64,000 nucleotides of DNA from an uncultured Lachnospira sp. (GCA_946186125.1 CAMHLZ010000003.1:1-64000), one strand, 5' to 3'. Counted from the first letter of the stretch, positions 36,629 to 47,083 are shown. Numbers and translations are program-made. The notes: a model not told the origin generated them from the sequence alone.

Positions 36629-39600
36629 TCACTTTATTCTTTTAAATATTTTCTCTATTATCTTATTGCTCTCTTCGTCTGTATTTAAGATTTTATAGGT
36701 TCTTCCTCTAACTTTCATGTATCCGCTTCCCTGAAAAGACACATCTGTTTGAGTTCCATCTTCACTCGTAAAACAAAGAGCTTTAAATCCATAAATCTTG
36801 TCTGCTTCCTCTGTCTCTGCATCATCAGCAATTTTTATACGCAATTCACTGATATCGTCCAGAACTGCCTGAATCTTGTCTGTATCTTCTAAAGACGTTC
36901 TTTTTGCCGGATTCTCTATCTTTACAATATTATCCGGATTAATTGCAAAAACACCATATCCATTGAAAATATTCTTGATATCAGTAACTGTCTTTACGTT
37001 TTCTTCTGTATTTTGAATCATATAGTAATTTTCATGGTACAACACATAATTGTCACCTAACAGACTGACAACTTCTTCTTTTCCATTATTGTTTACAAAA
37101 ACATATGCTTCAAAACCATATGTAGACCGAAGTTTTTCTGCCTCTACATCACTTACTTTTTGTAGTTCTAATTTTTCTATAATCTCAGTAAATTCAGATA
37201 CATAAGGTTCATCTTTAACCACTAAATCAGATAGGACATTTCTTACATATGCTGTATCATCTAATTCTATATGCTCATATGCATTCATATCTGTTTCTTC
37301 CTCCTGCTGCACAGAAACAGACTGATTTACTTTTACTTTCACTATCTTACTGTAAGCTCCGCTGTTGCTTATTTTTTTACTGTAAGCACATACTCTCACA
37401 TAGTAAGTTTTACCTGATTTTAATTTACTTATCTTTACGCTCTTTTTACCAGAAGCGACTTTTACTTTTTTACTATTTTTAGTAAATGTCTTGTTTGTTG
37501 CATATTGAACAATATATCCACTTCCTGATACTGCCTGCCATTTTACCGTAAGTGATTTTTTTGCAGATACAGCTTTCACACCGGTTACTTTTTTAGGCAA
37601 TGTGGTCATTGTGACTGCTTTACTGAACGAACTCTTCTTTGTAGCATTATTAATTTTAGCATACGCTCTTACCTTATATGTATAAACAGTTCCAGCCGTT
37701 AATTTTTTGTTTGTGTAAGAAGTCTTTTTCGTAGTTGCTACTTTCTTGTATTTACCATTTGCTTCTTTTCTGTAAATCTGATATCCGTCTGCGCCCTCAA
37801 AAGCTGTCCATTTAAGTTGAATCGCACTCTTTGAATTCTTTTCCTGACGAACTCCTGTCACTTTACCTGTCAATACTGTTGCTTGCTGTGACTCTGTAGA
37901 TTGTTCTTCTGTAACTGTTGTCTCTGTCTGTGCATCTGTTGTCGTCTCTATCTCTCCTACAGTTGTTGTCTCGCCCTGTTTTGTTGTCTGCGACTGCGTT
38001 GTTGTCTCGCCCTGTTTTGTTGTCTGCGACTGCGTTGTTGTCTCGCCCTGCTTCGTTGTCTGTGACTGCGTTGTTGTCTCGCCCTGTTTTGTTGTCTGCG
38101 ACTGTGTTGTCGTCTCGCCCTGCTTTGTTGTGGTCTGCTTTTCTGTCGTAGTCGGGGACTGTGTTGTTGTCTCACCCTGTTTTGTTGTGGTCTGCTTTTC
38201 TGTCGTAGTCTGAGACTGCGTCGTCGTCTCCTCAGGTTCTGACGTCTTTACCGTATATGTAGCTGATGAATTAATATTTGCATCAGAATAGATGTAATAA
38301 TTAATATCCTTAGGCAGTACTGTTGTAAATACTACATTAGAACTGCTGTCTAATATACTAAATTGCTTTCCGGCACTATATGTAGTTCCTGACGAACTTC
38401 CTCCACCGAATCCGCCGCCGAAACCGCCGAATCCGCCACCGCCAGGGCGGCCTGAACCACCGGATGAACTGCTTTTACTTGAAATGTATGCCTGCTTTCC
38501 TGAAGAAGACGGTGTAGTAACCATTGCTCCGGAACCCGCTCCAAAAATAGTTCCTCCATTGATGGTGACTGTTCCATCTGCATCTATCGGCTCATTATCT
38601 CCTCCGGCTTTCTGACCAAATACCACTATATTTCCACCGTTAAAATTGATTGTATTATTAGAATCAATTCCGTCTCCATCTACATTAATATATATATCGC
38701 CTCCATATATATCGATAGAATATGATGAATTATTCTCCTGCTGCTGCATGCCCGGACCACCTCCGCCCGGATTAAACTGATTATCATTACCAGAGCCTGA
38801 ATCACTTCCATTAGAAGAACCGCCCGCAGCATTGATACCGTCATCAGATGCTGCTATATTAATGTCACCGCTGTAAATGTAAACTGTTCCTGCTTCCAGT
38901 CCTTCATATGCTGACTCAATCGTAATCTCAGGACCGCTTGAAGAATTCTCAGTACCAACAATCAATGATGTGTCACCGTGCATACCATCATCAGATGTTT
39001 TTATGTTAAATGTTCCGCCTGTCACCGTTACATACTGGTTTGAATGAAATGCATCATCAGCACTGTTCACAACAAATGTACCATCTGAAACCACAATGCT
39101 ATTCGTTCCTTTAAATGCCTTGCAGCTCGCAGAAGTACTTGTAAGTTTTGTAGTATAACCTCCATTAGTAGTTACATTAAATGTTCCGCCTGATATCGTA
39201 AGCTCATTGTCTGCATGAACACCATCCTCAGTCGCATTAATTGTAATGTCACCACCTGTTATCGCAACATCACCTAAAGATGCGGTGTCACCTTCATCCG
39301 GTGATGCTTTTATTCCATCTCCACCGGCCGTAAGATTTAATGTTCCTCCCGTAACTACTACTTTGCTGTCTGATGCAATCGCATTATTGACTGCGTCTAC
39401 TGTAAGATTCTCTTCTGAAATGGTTATAACAGCCTCGCTTGCACCCTTGATTCCATTCTTTGCATTTGCATCAATATCAAGAGCACCGGTTCCAGATAAA
39501 GTAAGCACCGAACCTGACTTTGCTTTGATAACGGCATCATCCGCTTCCACCGCCTCTGTTCCTGTAGTTGTATCGGCTGCTACTGACAGATTCGCCTGAG

Positions 39601-40003
39601 TATCAGCGAGATGGTTCTGTGTCCCCTCATTAGCTATAATTTCTACCTCTGTAGATTTATTGCATGAAATAGGTGCCGAAGTTCCCGTTGAAGTCAAATC
39701 AAGACCATCCAGGACAATAGTTACCCCCGTCGTTCCTTTCTTCACAGTAACTGTTCCGTTTGAACAACTTCCTTTTAATACGTAAGTACCTGACCCGGTT
39801 ATCTTCACATCAGTGCCGGTTATCTCAATGCTGTTATACAATCCTTCGGATGAAACACTCTCATCAGTGAAACTTACCAGAGTAGCATTCGATGTAGTAT
39901 AGGACTGTGCCGCATTTACAAATGTACTCTTTCCTAAAACTTCACCCAAAATCATGGTCGCCGTTAAAAGCAAAGTAGCTACATTCTTTAAATTTTTCTT
40001 CAT
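36629..40003 (-). CDS. Large secreted beta-helix carbohydrate-binding protein with Thr-rich linker and Fn3 domains
   Basis: The 1124-residue exported protein has a signal peptide at 1-32 (ends FVNAA) and a long parallel-beta-helix region (about 60-560) of the DUF4353/Cthe_2159 type with repeated GGD/GGTFN-like rungs. Glycine-rich loops follow (FGGFGGGFGGG near 530). A Thr/Gln linker (about 595-690) repeats TTKQGETTTQSQ. Two fibronectin type III-like domains (about 715-800 and 805-890) and two copies of a C-terminal module complete it. Cthe_2159 binds pectic polysaccharide. No LPxTG anchor was seen. It has its own promoter, ribosome site and terminator. Confidence 0.8.
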   Translation of the reverse strand: MKKNLKNVATLLLTATMILGEVLGKSTFVNAAQSYTTSNATLVSFTDESVSSEGLYNSIEITGTDVKITGSGTYVLKGSCSNGTVTVKKGTTGVTIVLDGLDLTSTGTSAPISCNKSTEVEIIANEGTQNHLADTQANLSVAADTTTGTEAVEADDAVIKAKSGSVLTLSGTGALDIDANAKNGIKGASEAVITISEENLTVDAVNNAIASDSKVVVTGGTLNLTAGGDGIKASPDEGDTASLGDVAITGGDITINATEDGVHADNELTISGGTFNVTTNGGYTTKLTSTSASCKAFKGTNSIVVSDGTFVVNSADDAFHSNQYVTVTGGTFNIKTSDDGMHGDTSLIVGTENSSSGPEITIESAYEGLEAGTVYIYSGDINIAASDDGINAAGGSSNGSDSGSGNDNQFNPGGGGPGMQQQENNSSYSIDIYGGDIYINVDGDGIDSNNTINFNGGNIVVFGQKAGGDNEPIDADGTVTINGGTIFGAGSGAMVTTPSSSGKQAYISSKSSSSGGSGRPGGGGFGGFGGGFGGGSSSGTTYSAGKQFSILDSSSNVVFTTVLPKDINYYIYSDANINSSATYTVKTSEPEETTTQSQTTTEKQTTTKQGETTTQSPTTTEKQTTTKQGETTTQSQTTKQGETTTQSQTTKQGETTTQSQTTKQGETTTQSQTTKQGETTTVGEIETTTDAQTETTVTEEQSTESQQATVLTGKVTGVRQEKNSKSAIQLKWTAFEGADGYQIYRKEANGKYKKVATTKKTSYTNKKLTAGTVYTYKVRAYAKINNATKKSSFSKAVTMTTLPKKVTGVKAVSAKKSLTVKWQAVSGSGYIVQYATNKTFTKNSKKVKVASGKKSVKISKLKSGKTYYVRVCAYSKKISNSGAYSKIVKVKVNQSVSVQQEEETDMNAYEHIELDDTAYVRNVLSDLVVKDEPYVSEFTEIIEKLELQKVSDVEAEKLRSTYGFEAYVFVNNNGKEEVVSLLGDNYVLYHENYYMIQNTEENVKTVTDIKNIFNGYGVFAINPDNIVKIENPAKRTSLEDTDKIQAVLDDISELRIKIADDAETEEADKIYGFKALCFTSEDGTQTDVSFQGSGYMKVRGRTYKILNTDEESNKIIEKIFKRIK
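37955..38225 (-). repeat. Tandem repeat encoding the Thr-rich linker
   Basis: A 36-bp unit encoding TTKQGETTTQSQ recurs about five times with near-identical DNA, preceded by two diverged copies with an inserted TTTEKQ. Such repeats vary in copy number by slippage or recombination, so linker length may differ between strains. Confidence 0.85.
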
Positions 40004-40041
40004 ATAAATCTCCTTTCAACCCTACCGCCTTCTGTATCCTC

Positions 40042-40070
40042 ATTATATATTTTTCCAACTTTTTGCACAA
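40042..40070 (-). promoter_or_regulatory. Promoter of the large surface-protein gene
   Basis: TTGTGC, 17 bp, TATAAT, about 39 bp upstream of the start. Confidence 0.6.
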
Positions 40071-40202
40071 TATTTATGTCCTATGTTTCACTAAAGTTAC
40101 ACACTTTGGACACACTTTCATTTTTTTGTATTTTAATATAGAATTATTTTAAAATTCGAGTTATAATAAAATTTGTATTTATTTTTTTAGGAGGATTTTT
40201 AT

Positions 40203-41804
40203 ATGCCAGTAAAATATGTATTTGTAACAGGTGGTGTTGTATCCGGTCTCGGCAAAGGTATAACTGCTGCGTCTTTAGGCAGACTTTTAAAAGCCAGAGG
40301 CTATTCTGTAACAATGCAGAAGTTTGATCCATATATTAATATAGATCCGGGAACCATGAATCCTATCCAGCATGGTGAAGTGTTTGTCACAGATGACGGT
40401 GCAGAGACGGATCTTGACCTCGGTCATTACGAGAGATTTATCGATGAAAGTCTCACAAAGAACTCTAATGTAACCACAGGAAAGATTTATTGGTCTGTTC
40501 TTTCAAAAGAACGTCGTGGTGATTTCGGTGGAGGCACAGTACAGGTTATTCCACATATTACGAACGAAATCAAGAGCCGTTTTCATAGAAATTTTACTAC
40601 AAAGGATACGGAAATCTGTATTATCGAGGTAGGCGGTACAGTCGGTGATATCGAGAGCCAGCCTTTCCTTGAAGCCATAAGACAGTTCCAGCATGATATC
40701 GGTCATGAAAATGCCATACTGATTCATGTTACTTTGATACCTTATCTTAAATCTTCAGGTGAAATGAAGACAAAGCCTACTCAGGCAAGTGTTAAGGAAT
40801 TGCAGGGTATGGGTATCCAGCCGGATATTATCGTATGCCGTTCTGAGCATCCGCTTGATTCTGCGCTTAAGGATAAGATTGCTTTGTTCTGTAATGTTCC
40901 TAAGAGTCATGTTATGCAGAATCTTGATGTTGAGTATTTGTACGAGCTTCCTTTAGTTATGGAAGAAGAACATCTTGCACAGGTTGCATGTGAATGTCTC
41001 CAGCTTGAATGCCCTGAACCTGATTTAAAGGAATGGGCTGCAATGGTTGATGCTTGCAAGCATCTTGATAAGACGGTCCGCGTTGCCCTTGTCGGAAAAT
41101 ATATTTCTCTTCATGATGCTTACATCAGTGTAGTTGAATCTTTAAAACATGCCGGTATTGCAAACGGAGCAGCCGTAGATATAAAATGGGTTGATTCCGA
41201 AAAGGTAACTGCTGAAAATGCGGCTGAGATATTTAGCGACGTATCAGGTATTCTTGTTCCCGGCGGATTTGGTGACAGAGGAATTGACGGTAAGATTGAA
41301 GCTATTCATTATGCCAGAGTAAATAAGATTCCATTCCTCGGACTTTGTCTCGGAATGCAGCTTTCAATAGTAGAGTTTGCAAGAAATGTTGTAGGTTATG
41401 ATGACGCACATAGTGTGGAACTTGATCCTTCTACTACTCATCCTGTTATTCACCTTATGCCGGAACAGGATGGTGTCGAAAACATTGGCGGAACTTTAAG
41501 ACTCGGTTCTTATCCCTGCGTACTTGATAAAGATTCAAAAGCATACGAATTATATGGCGAGGAAACTATACACGAGAGACACAGACACCGCTATGAAGTA
41601 AATAACGATTACAGAAATGTTCTTATCGAAAACGGAATGAAGCTTTCAGGTATTTCACCTGACGGACGTATAGTTGAAATGGTCGAGATAACTGATCATC
41701 CTTGGTTTATCGGTACTCAGGCTCACCCTGAATTGAAGTCAAGACCAAACAGACCTCATCCTTTATTCAATGGTTTTATTAAAGCTTCTTTAGAAAATAA
41801 ATAA
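40203..41804 (+). CDS. pyrG: CTP synthase
   Basis: The 533-residue enzyme makes CTP from UTP with glutamine. The N-terminal synthetase domain (1-270) opens [23 protein letters not shown] and has the UTP/ATP site [11 protein letters not shown]. The C-terminal glutamine amidotransferase domain has the nucleophile Cys in LGLCLGMQL and the His-Glu pair near AHPEL. Strong TTAGGAGGA ribosome site. The leader lacks an obvious GGGC start and attenuator of the Bacillus pyrG type. It reads opposite to its neighbours. Confidence 0.97.
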   Translation: MPVKYVFVTGGVVSGLGKGITAASLGRLLKARGYSVTMQKFDPYINIDPGTMNPIQHGEVFVTDDGAETDLDLGHYERFIDESLTKNSNVTTGKIYWSVLSKERRGDFGGGTVQVIPHITNEIKSRFHRNFTTKDTEICIIEVGGTVGDIESQPFLEAIRQFQHDIGHENAILIHVTLIPYLKSSGEMKTKPTQASVKELQGMGIQPDIIVCRSEHPLDSALKDKIALFCNVPKSHVMQNLDVEYLYELPLVMEEEHLAQVACECLQLECPEPDLKEWAAMVDACKHLDKTVRVALVGKYISLHDAYISVVESLKHAGIANGAAVDIKWVDSEKVTAENAAEIFSDVSGILVPGGFGDRGIDGKIEAIHYARVNKIPFLGLCLGMQLSIVEFARNVVGYDDAHSVELDPSTTHPVIHLMPEQDGVENIGGTLRLGSYPCVLDKDSKAYELYGEETIHERHRHRYEVNNDYRNVLIENGMKLSGISPDGRIVEMVEITDHPWFIGTQAHPELKSRPNRPHPLFNGFIKASLENK

Positions 41805-41840
41805 TTTATAGTTATTCAGAGCCAAATAAAATTTTAAAAA

Positions 41841-41882
41841 AGGGACTGTGCCTTATGATATCATATCATAGGCAACAGCCCT
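41841..41882. terminator. Bidirectional terminator between pyrG and the LRR gene
   Basis: A long stem AGGG..TGCCTTATGATA pairs with its complement up to AGCCCT. U-runs are present on both strands and stronger on the minus strand (CCCTTTTTT). Confidence 0.85.
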
Positions 41883-41900
41883 AATTTTAGTTTTTCTTTA

Positions 41901-43178
41901 TTATTTTACATCAACTGCTATTCCATGATCGATTGCATATTTATACGCAACTGAACCTTTACTACATTGGATTTTTAAATCGGAGGGACAATAATCAAAA
42001 ACATTATCTTCAATTTTTTTAACACTGTCAGGGATTTTTATAGTCTTCAAATTTTCACATGAATCAAATGCTTTCCAACCTATTTTTTTTACACTATTAG
42101 GGATTTCTATACTCTCTAAATTAGTACAACAGCTAAATGCTAAGTTTCCTATTATCTTAACATTATTTGACATTTTTACACTCTTTAAGTAACAGCAAGA
42201 GCAAAATGCATTTTCTCCTATTATTGTGACAGTATTAGGAATTTTTAAACTCTGCATAATACTTTTACTGAAAAGAAATGCTTCCTTTCCTATATGTTTT
42301 ACATTATACCCGTCTATCTTACTCGGAATTACCACATCTTTTTCATTTCCTACGTAAGCTGTAATTCGGACATAGGAATTATTAATAATCTTATATCTAA
42401 AATCTCCATAATACCATTCTTCCGGAAGTCCATGTTTCCCTATTTTTTTCACACTGGAGGGTATTTCTAAATCTTGTAAACTATAACAATCACAAAAAGC
42501 ATATGCCTTTATTATTTTCACACTATCAGGAATTTTTACTTTGCTTAAATTAACACAGCCCAAAAACGCTTTTCTTTCTATAATTTTCACACTATCAGGA
42601 ATTTCTACACTCTTTAAATTTCTGCATCCAAAAAATGTACCCTCAGATATTCTTTCAATGCGACCGAGTATTTTAACTCTCTTTAAATTATAACATCTCC
42701 TAAACACTTCTTTTCCCATCTTCGTGACACTTTTCGGAATTACTACACTCTGTAAGTTATTACATCGGCGAAACGCCCACCTTCCTATATTTGTAATGCT
42801 ATTAGGTAATTCTATACTTTGTAAGTTTTCACACAAGTCAAACGCATCAATTCCTATTCTTGTAACGCTGTTAGGGATTTCTACGCTCTCCATGCTACGA
42901 TTAAAGCGAAACGCATATTTTCCTATCTGTTTTACTTTATATCCGTCAATCTCACTTGGAATCACTACATTTTTTTTATTTCCCGTATAATTTCTAATTT
43001 GGACATATGAATTACCTTCAACCGTATATTCAAAATCTCCATATTTCTTAAAAGTATCTCCATATACGACTATTCCTGTAATATTTTCAGGTACAATATT
43101 TCTTTTTGCCGGGATCAAAAGGATTCCAACTAATAAAGCAATCAATGCCACTGTTTTAAATACTTTTTTCTTCTTCAT
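41901..43178 (-). CDS. BspA-like leucine-rich repeat surface protein
   Basis: The 425-residue protein has an N-terminal membrane anchor or signal (KKVFKTVALIALLVGILLIP, 4-23). About thirteen LRR_5/BspA-type repeats of roughly 23 residues follow (pattern C.NLKSVEIPDSVKIIERKAF). They form two lobes, each opening with the same cassette: a GDFxY strand, then YVGNEKDVVIPSKIDGY or its variant. The second lobe starts near 255. The C-terminus KGSVAYKYAIDHGI is typical of the family. Such proteins mediate adhesion or host and community contact. No cell-wall sorting signal. Confidence 0.85.
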   Translation of the reverse strand: MKKKKVFKTVALIALLVGILLIPAKRNIVPENITGIVVYGDTFKKYGDFEYTVEGNSYVQIRNYTGNKKNVVIPSEIDGYKVKQIGKYAFRFNRSMESVEIPNSVTRIGIDAFDLCENLQSIELPNSITNIGRWAFRRCNNLQSVVIPKSVTKMGKEVFRRCYNLKRVKILGRIERISEGTFFGCRNLKSVEIPDSVKIIERKAFLGCVNLSKVKIPDSVKIIKAYAFCDCYSLQDLEIPSSVKKIGKHGLPEEWYYGDFRYKIINNSYVRITAYVGNEKDVVIPSKIDGYNVKHIGKEAFLFSKSIMQSLKIPNTVTIIGENAFCSCCYLKSVKMSNNVKIIGNLAFSCCTNLESIEIPNSVKKIGWKAFDSCENLKTIKIPDSVKKIEDNVFDYCPSDLKIQCSKGSVAYKYAIDHGIAVDVK

Positions 43179-43227
43179 ATTTTTTACCTTTCCCTTTCAT
43201 GAAATTTCTACGCTACATTATGCTTTA

Positions 43228-43256
43228 ATTGTATAATATTTTTGTAATATTTGCAA
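43228..43256 (-). promoter_or_regulatory. Promoter of the LRR gene
   Basis: TTGCAA, 17 bp, TACAAT, about 50 bp upstream of the start. Confidence 0.6.
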
Positions 43257-43572
43257 GTATTTTGTAATTTTATGACAGCTGATTGCTTATTTTTACGTTT
43301 TTTTTGCTTTTTGTGCATCCTGCATCAATTTTCTTTCATAAAAAGCTATAATAACTTTCGAGAAGTCGTTGGTGCGGTAACAATCGATTTCTTAAAGTGA
43401 ATAATTCTTAGGGATTTCTGGCATTAAATTTCAGATTTTCTATGACATCTATAATGCCATGCCCACAATTCATTATCATTCCGTGATATAAGAATGTATT
43501 CACAAAGATTCTTTAAAATGGTTGGGGAGAAGTTTTATAATTTGTGTAGAATTACATTCCTCCTCTACACAG

Positions 43573-43596
43573 CATTCGGGGCAAAAGCCCCGAATG
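43573..43596 (-). terminator. GC-rich hairpin after the ABC exporter genes
   Basis: A perfect 10-bp stem CATTCGGGGC/GCCCCGAATG with a 4-base loop lies 42 bp past the exporter stop; the U-run is weak on the minus strand. Confidence 0.55.
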
Positions 43597-43637
43597 TAAA
43601 AACAATTTGTATTTCCATACTTAGTTACAATATTTTT

Positions 43638-45368
43638 TTAACTGAACTGGCTTTCATATAATCTTTTGTAAAATCCGTTTTCTTTCAACAATGATTCATG
43701 TGTTCCCTGTTCTATTACATTTCCGTCCTTCATGACCAATATTATGTCCGCTGATTGAATCGTTGATAGTCTGTGTGCTACGATAAAACTTGTTCTTCCC
43801 TTCATCATTTTTACAAATGCACTCTGTATTTTCAACTCGGTTCTTGTGTCTATCGAAGATGTTGCCTCATCCAATATAAGCATCGGAGGAAGGCAAAGCA
43901 TTATTCTTGCTATACATAATAACTGCTTTTGTCCCTGTGAGAGACTTCCGCCGTCTTCACCTATTATAGTATCATACCCATTCTCAAGCCTTTTTATAAA
44001 GCTGTCTGCATGTGCCGCTCTGGCAGCCTCTACTACCTCTTGCTTTGTCGCATCAGGATTACCATATGCAATGTTTTCAAATATTGTTCCGTTTTTTAAC
44101 CACGTTTCCTGTAAAACCATGCCATAGGATTTTCTTAAATTTTCTCTTTTAATATCCCTTATATCCAAACCATCTACACGGATACTTCCTTCATTTATCT
44201 CGTAAAATCTCATCAACAGATTAATAAGCGTAGTCTTTCCACATCCGGTAGGACCTACTATCGCCACCCTCTGTCCCGGTTTGACATTAAGTGAAAAGTC
44301 CTGTATCAATTTTTGTTCCGGAGTATATGAAAAATATACCTTTTTAAGGCTTACTTCTCCTCTAACATTTTCAATGATTATTGCATTTTCATTTCCGGAA
44401 ACCTCAGGCTCTTCTTCGATAAATTCAAAAATCCCTGCTGCACAGGCCAACGCATTTTGTAATTCCGTGACAACGCCCGATACTTCATTAAATGGCTTTG
44501 TATACTGGTTTGCATAACTTAACATGCATGCTAATTGTCCGACAGATATACTTCCGGTGATAACCGAAAATGCTCCTATAAGTCCAACACCTGTATATAC
44601 CAGACTGTTCACAAAACGGGTTGACGGATTTACAAGCGATGAAAAAAATACAGCATCAAGTGAGCATTTTTTAAGTCTTTCGTTTATTTCATCAAATTTT
44701 TCAAGTGCCTCCTCTTCATGACAATATGCCTGAACAACCTTCTGGTTTCCAATCATTTCATCTATTAATCCAGTCTGCTCGCCTCTGGTTTCAGCCTGTA
44801 GTTTGAACATTTTATAGGTTCTGCCGGCTATGAAATTTGCCACAAACAGCGACACCGGAGTAATCAGAACAACTACAAGAGTTATTTTTATATTAACTGT
44901 CAGCATAAACGCAAGTGTTCCAAATATAGTCAATACTCCTGTAAATAATTGCGTAAATCCCATAAGCAGACCTTCTGAAAGCTGCTCTACATCCGCAACA
45001 ATTTTACTAACAATATCCCCTGTCTGTCTTCCGTCTATATATTTTAGCGGCAGCGTTTTTATTTTTGCAAAGGCTTCTTTTCTAATATCCTGCACCATTC
45101 CATATGTCATTTTGTTATTGCAGATATTCATACCCCATTGCGATATTGCCGTAACGGCTATTACCACGACTGCTCTTTTATACACTTCAGACATCGCCTT
45201 AAAATCTACGTTACCGGCACCTATAATCAAATCAATTGCTTTTCCGGTAAGTATTGGAAAGTATAATGTTAGTGCAACGCTTATCGCTGCAAATACCAGC
45301 GACAACACCAAATATGCTCTGTATTTTTTTGTGTATTTTAATACTTTTATTAATATTTTGTAATTCAT
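43638..45368 (-). CDS. ABC exporter half-transporter, canonical ATPase site
   Basis: The 576-residue protein has six membrane helices (about 15-310) and one ATPase domain: Walker A GPTGCGKTT, Q-loop, signature LSQGQKQ, Walker B MLILDEATSS with the catalytic Glu, and the switch His in VAHRLS. It is the second gene of a pair overlapping by 4 bp (ATGA), so the two form a heterodimer of the BmrCD/LmrCD/TmrAB kind that exports drugs, lipids or peptides. The substrate is not evident. Confidence 0.88.
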   Translation of the reverse strand: MNYKILIKVLKYTKKYRAYLVLSLVFAAISVALTLYFPILTGKAIDLIIGAGNVDFKAMSEVYKRAVVVIAVTAISQWGMNICNNKMTYGMVQDIRKEAFAKIKTLPLKYIDGRQTGDIVSKIVADVEQLSEGLLMGFTQLFTGVLTIFGTLAFMLTVNIKITLVVVLITPVSLFVANFIAGRTYKMFKLQAETRGEQTGLIDEMIGNQKVVQAYCHEEEALEKFDEINERLKKCSLDAVFFSSLVNPSTRFVNSLVYTGVGLIGAFSVITGSISVGQLACMLSYANQYTKPFNEVSGVVTELQNALACAAGIFEFIEEEPEVSGNENAIIIENVRGEVSLKKVYFSYTPEQKLIQDFSLNVKPGQRVAIVGPTGCGKTTLINLLMRFYEINEGSIRVDGLDIRDIKRENLRKSYGMVLQETWLKNGTIFENIAYGNPDATKQEVVEAARAAHADSFIKRLENGYDTIIGEDGGSLSQGQKQLLCIARIMLCLPPMLILDEATSSIDTRTELKIQSAFVKMMKGRTSFIVAHRLSTIQSADIILVMKDGNVIEQGTHESLLKENGFYKRLYESQFS

Positions 45369-47083
45369 CTTTTTCCCCCTTGCTGTGATTCATGTATTTC
45401 TCTATATACCTCGCAGGTATCCATAAGTTTTTCATGATTCCCCATTCCAACTATCTTTCCATCATCTAATACTATTATTTTGTCTGATGCCTTAATGGAT
45501 GAGGTTCTCTGGGATACGATAAATACTGTCATATCTCTTCCGATTGTTTTTATTGCTTTTCTAAGCGCACTGTCTGTTGCGTAATCAAGTGCTGATGAGC
45601 TATCATCCAATATTAATATTTCAGGTTTTTTCACAACCGCTCTTGCTATGGCAAGGCGCTGTCTCTGACCTCCCGACAGATTCTTCCCCCCCTGCACAAT
45701 CTTGTAATCAAGTCTTCCCTCTTTTTTGTCTATAAATTCTTTTGATTGTGATATCTCCAATGCTTTTTCAATATCATCATCTGTAGCATTTTTATTTCCC
45801 CATAAAATATTTTCCCTGACAGTCCCCTTAAATAGTACTGTTTTTTGTAAAACTATTCCTATCTTTTCACGCAGTTCTTTTATGTCATACTCTTTTACAT
45901 CTGTTCCGTCTACTTTTACCTTTCCGTAGGATGCATCGTAAAATCTTGGAATCATATTTACGACGGAGGATTTTCCAGAACCAGTTCCGCCTATTATTCC
46001 TATTGTTTCCCCTTTTTTCACTTTAAAATCTATACCGGTAAGCGCCTCTGCTTCAGCGTTGTATTTAAGACTTACATTTTCAAATTCAACGGCATACTCC
46101 GTCTCACATTCTTTCGCAGATGTTGACGGATTTTTCATCGACGGCTCTATCTCAAGAACTGTTGCTATTCTGTTTCCACATGCAACAGCCTTTGTAACGC
46201 TTACTATAAGGTTCGCCAGTTTTATAAGTTCCACCAGTATCTGAGACATGTAATTCACCAGCGCAACTACCTCGCCCTGACGGATTATTCCACTGTCAAC
46301 CTTAAGTGCTCCAACGTAGATTAAAACCAGAATACCTGCATTTATAATGATGTATGTGCCCGGATTCATCAATGCCGTTATCCGCCCTACCAGTATCTGC
46401 AGCTTCATAAATGCATTGTGTGCTTCTCCAAATCTCTCTATCTCATCATTTTCTTTATTAAATGCACGGATTACCCTGATACCCGTAAGATTTTCTCTTG
46501 TAATCCCCAGTACTTTATCCAGTGCATCCTGTACTTTTTTATATAACGGTATACTTACCGTCATTATAATAAATACAACTAATGACAAGAGTACGATTAC
46601 TACCGCAAATACTATCGCTGCCTGACTGTCTATGGTAAATGCCATTACCATTGCGCCGATTACGATAAATGGCGAACGAAGGAATAATCTTAACACCATA
46701 TTTACTCCGTTTTGCACCTGGTTTATGTCACTTGTCATTCTTGTAATCAATGTTGACGTTCCTACTGTATCCATATCTGAAAATGACATTTTTTCTATGT
46801 GCACAAATAGTGCATGTCTTAGCTTCGCAGCAAATCCTACTGCCGCTTTTGCAGCAAAATATTGCGCTGTTATCGAACATGTTAGTCCTATTATTCCTAG
46901 TGCCACCATTACAAGACACATTTTTATGATGTATTGCTTATCATTACCTGCTATTCCCGTATCTATTATCGCCGCCACTACCAATGGTATGAATAATTCA
47001 AATGATGCTTCTAATAATTTAAACAGCGGGCTTAATATGCTTTCTTTTTTGTATCCGTTCAGATATTTTAATATATTTAACAT
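45365..47083 (-). CDS. ABC exporter half-transporter, degenerate ATPase site
   Basis: The 572-residue partner has six membrane helices (about 15-300), Walker A GGTGSGKSS, a full signature LSGGQRQR, and Walker B ILILDDSSSALD, where Asp replaces the catalytic Glu. The switch position reads VSQRTS, with Gln in place of His. Both changes mark the non-hydrolysing site of heterodimeric exporters. It is first in the operon; GGAGAAAGC precedes ATG 47083. The next gene overlaps its stop. Confidence 0.88.
   Translation of the reverse strand: MLNILKYLNGYKKESILSPLFKLLEASFELFIPLVVAAIIDTGIAGNDKQYIIKMCLVMVALGIIGLTCSITAQYFAAKAAVGFAAKLRHALFVHIEKMSFSDMDTVGTSTLITRMTSDINQVQNGVNMVLRLFLRSPFIVIGAMVMAFTIDSQAAIVFAVVIVLLSLVVFIIMTVSIPLYKKVQDALDKVLGITRENLTGIRVIRAFNKENDEIERFGEAHNAFMKLQILVGRITALMNPGTYIIINAGILVLIYVGALKVDSGIIRQGEVVALVNYMSQILVELIKLANLIVSVTKAVACGNRIATVLEIEPSMKNPSTSAKECETEYAVEFENVSLKYNAEAEALTGIDFKVKKGETIGIIGGTGSGKSSVVNMIPRFYDASYGKVKVDGTDVKEYDIKELREKIGIVLQKTVLFKGTVRENILWGNKNATDDDIEKALEISQSKEFIDKKEGRLDYKIVQGGKNLSGGQRQRLAIARAVVKKPEILILDDSSSALDYATDSALRKAIKTIGRDMTVFIVSQRTSSIKASDKIIVLDDGKIVGMGNHEKLMDTCEVYREIHESQQGGKR

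Larger units (their letters stand above)
43179..43637. other. 459-bp intergenic region with stems and a possible gene remnant
   Basis: It holds the LRR promoter (43228-43256), an 8-bp stem TGGCATTA/TAATGCCA (about 43419-43458), a 7-bp stem GTGTAGA/TCTACAC (43543-43570) and a strong hairpin CATTCGGGGC-AAAA-GCCCCGAATG (43573-43596) downstream of the ABC exporter genes. On the minus strand 43512-43336 reads about 59 codons with a single internal stop (MIMNCGHGIIDVIENLKF and on), which may be a decayed gene. Confidence 0.45.

Noticed and set aside
37955-38225. Regular short repeats resembling a CRISPR array
   Set aside because: The units are in-frame Thr-rich codons of the surface protein with no unique spacers and no cas genes.
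40004-40202. Bacillus-type pyrG attenuator
   Set aside because: The leader is AT-rich with no GGGC start or terminator stem before the ribosome site.
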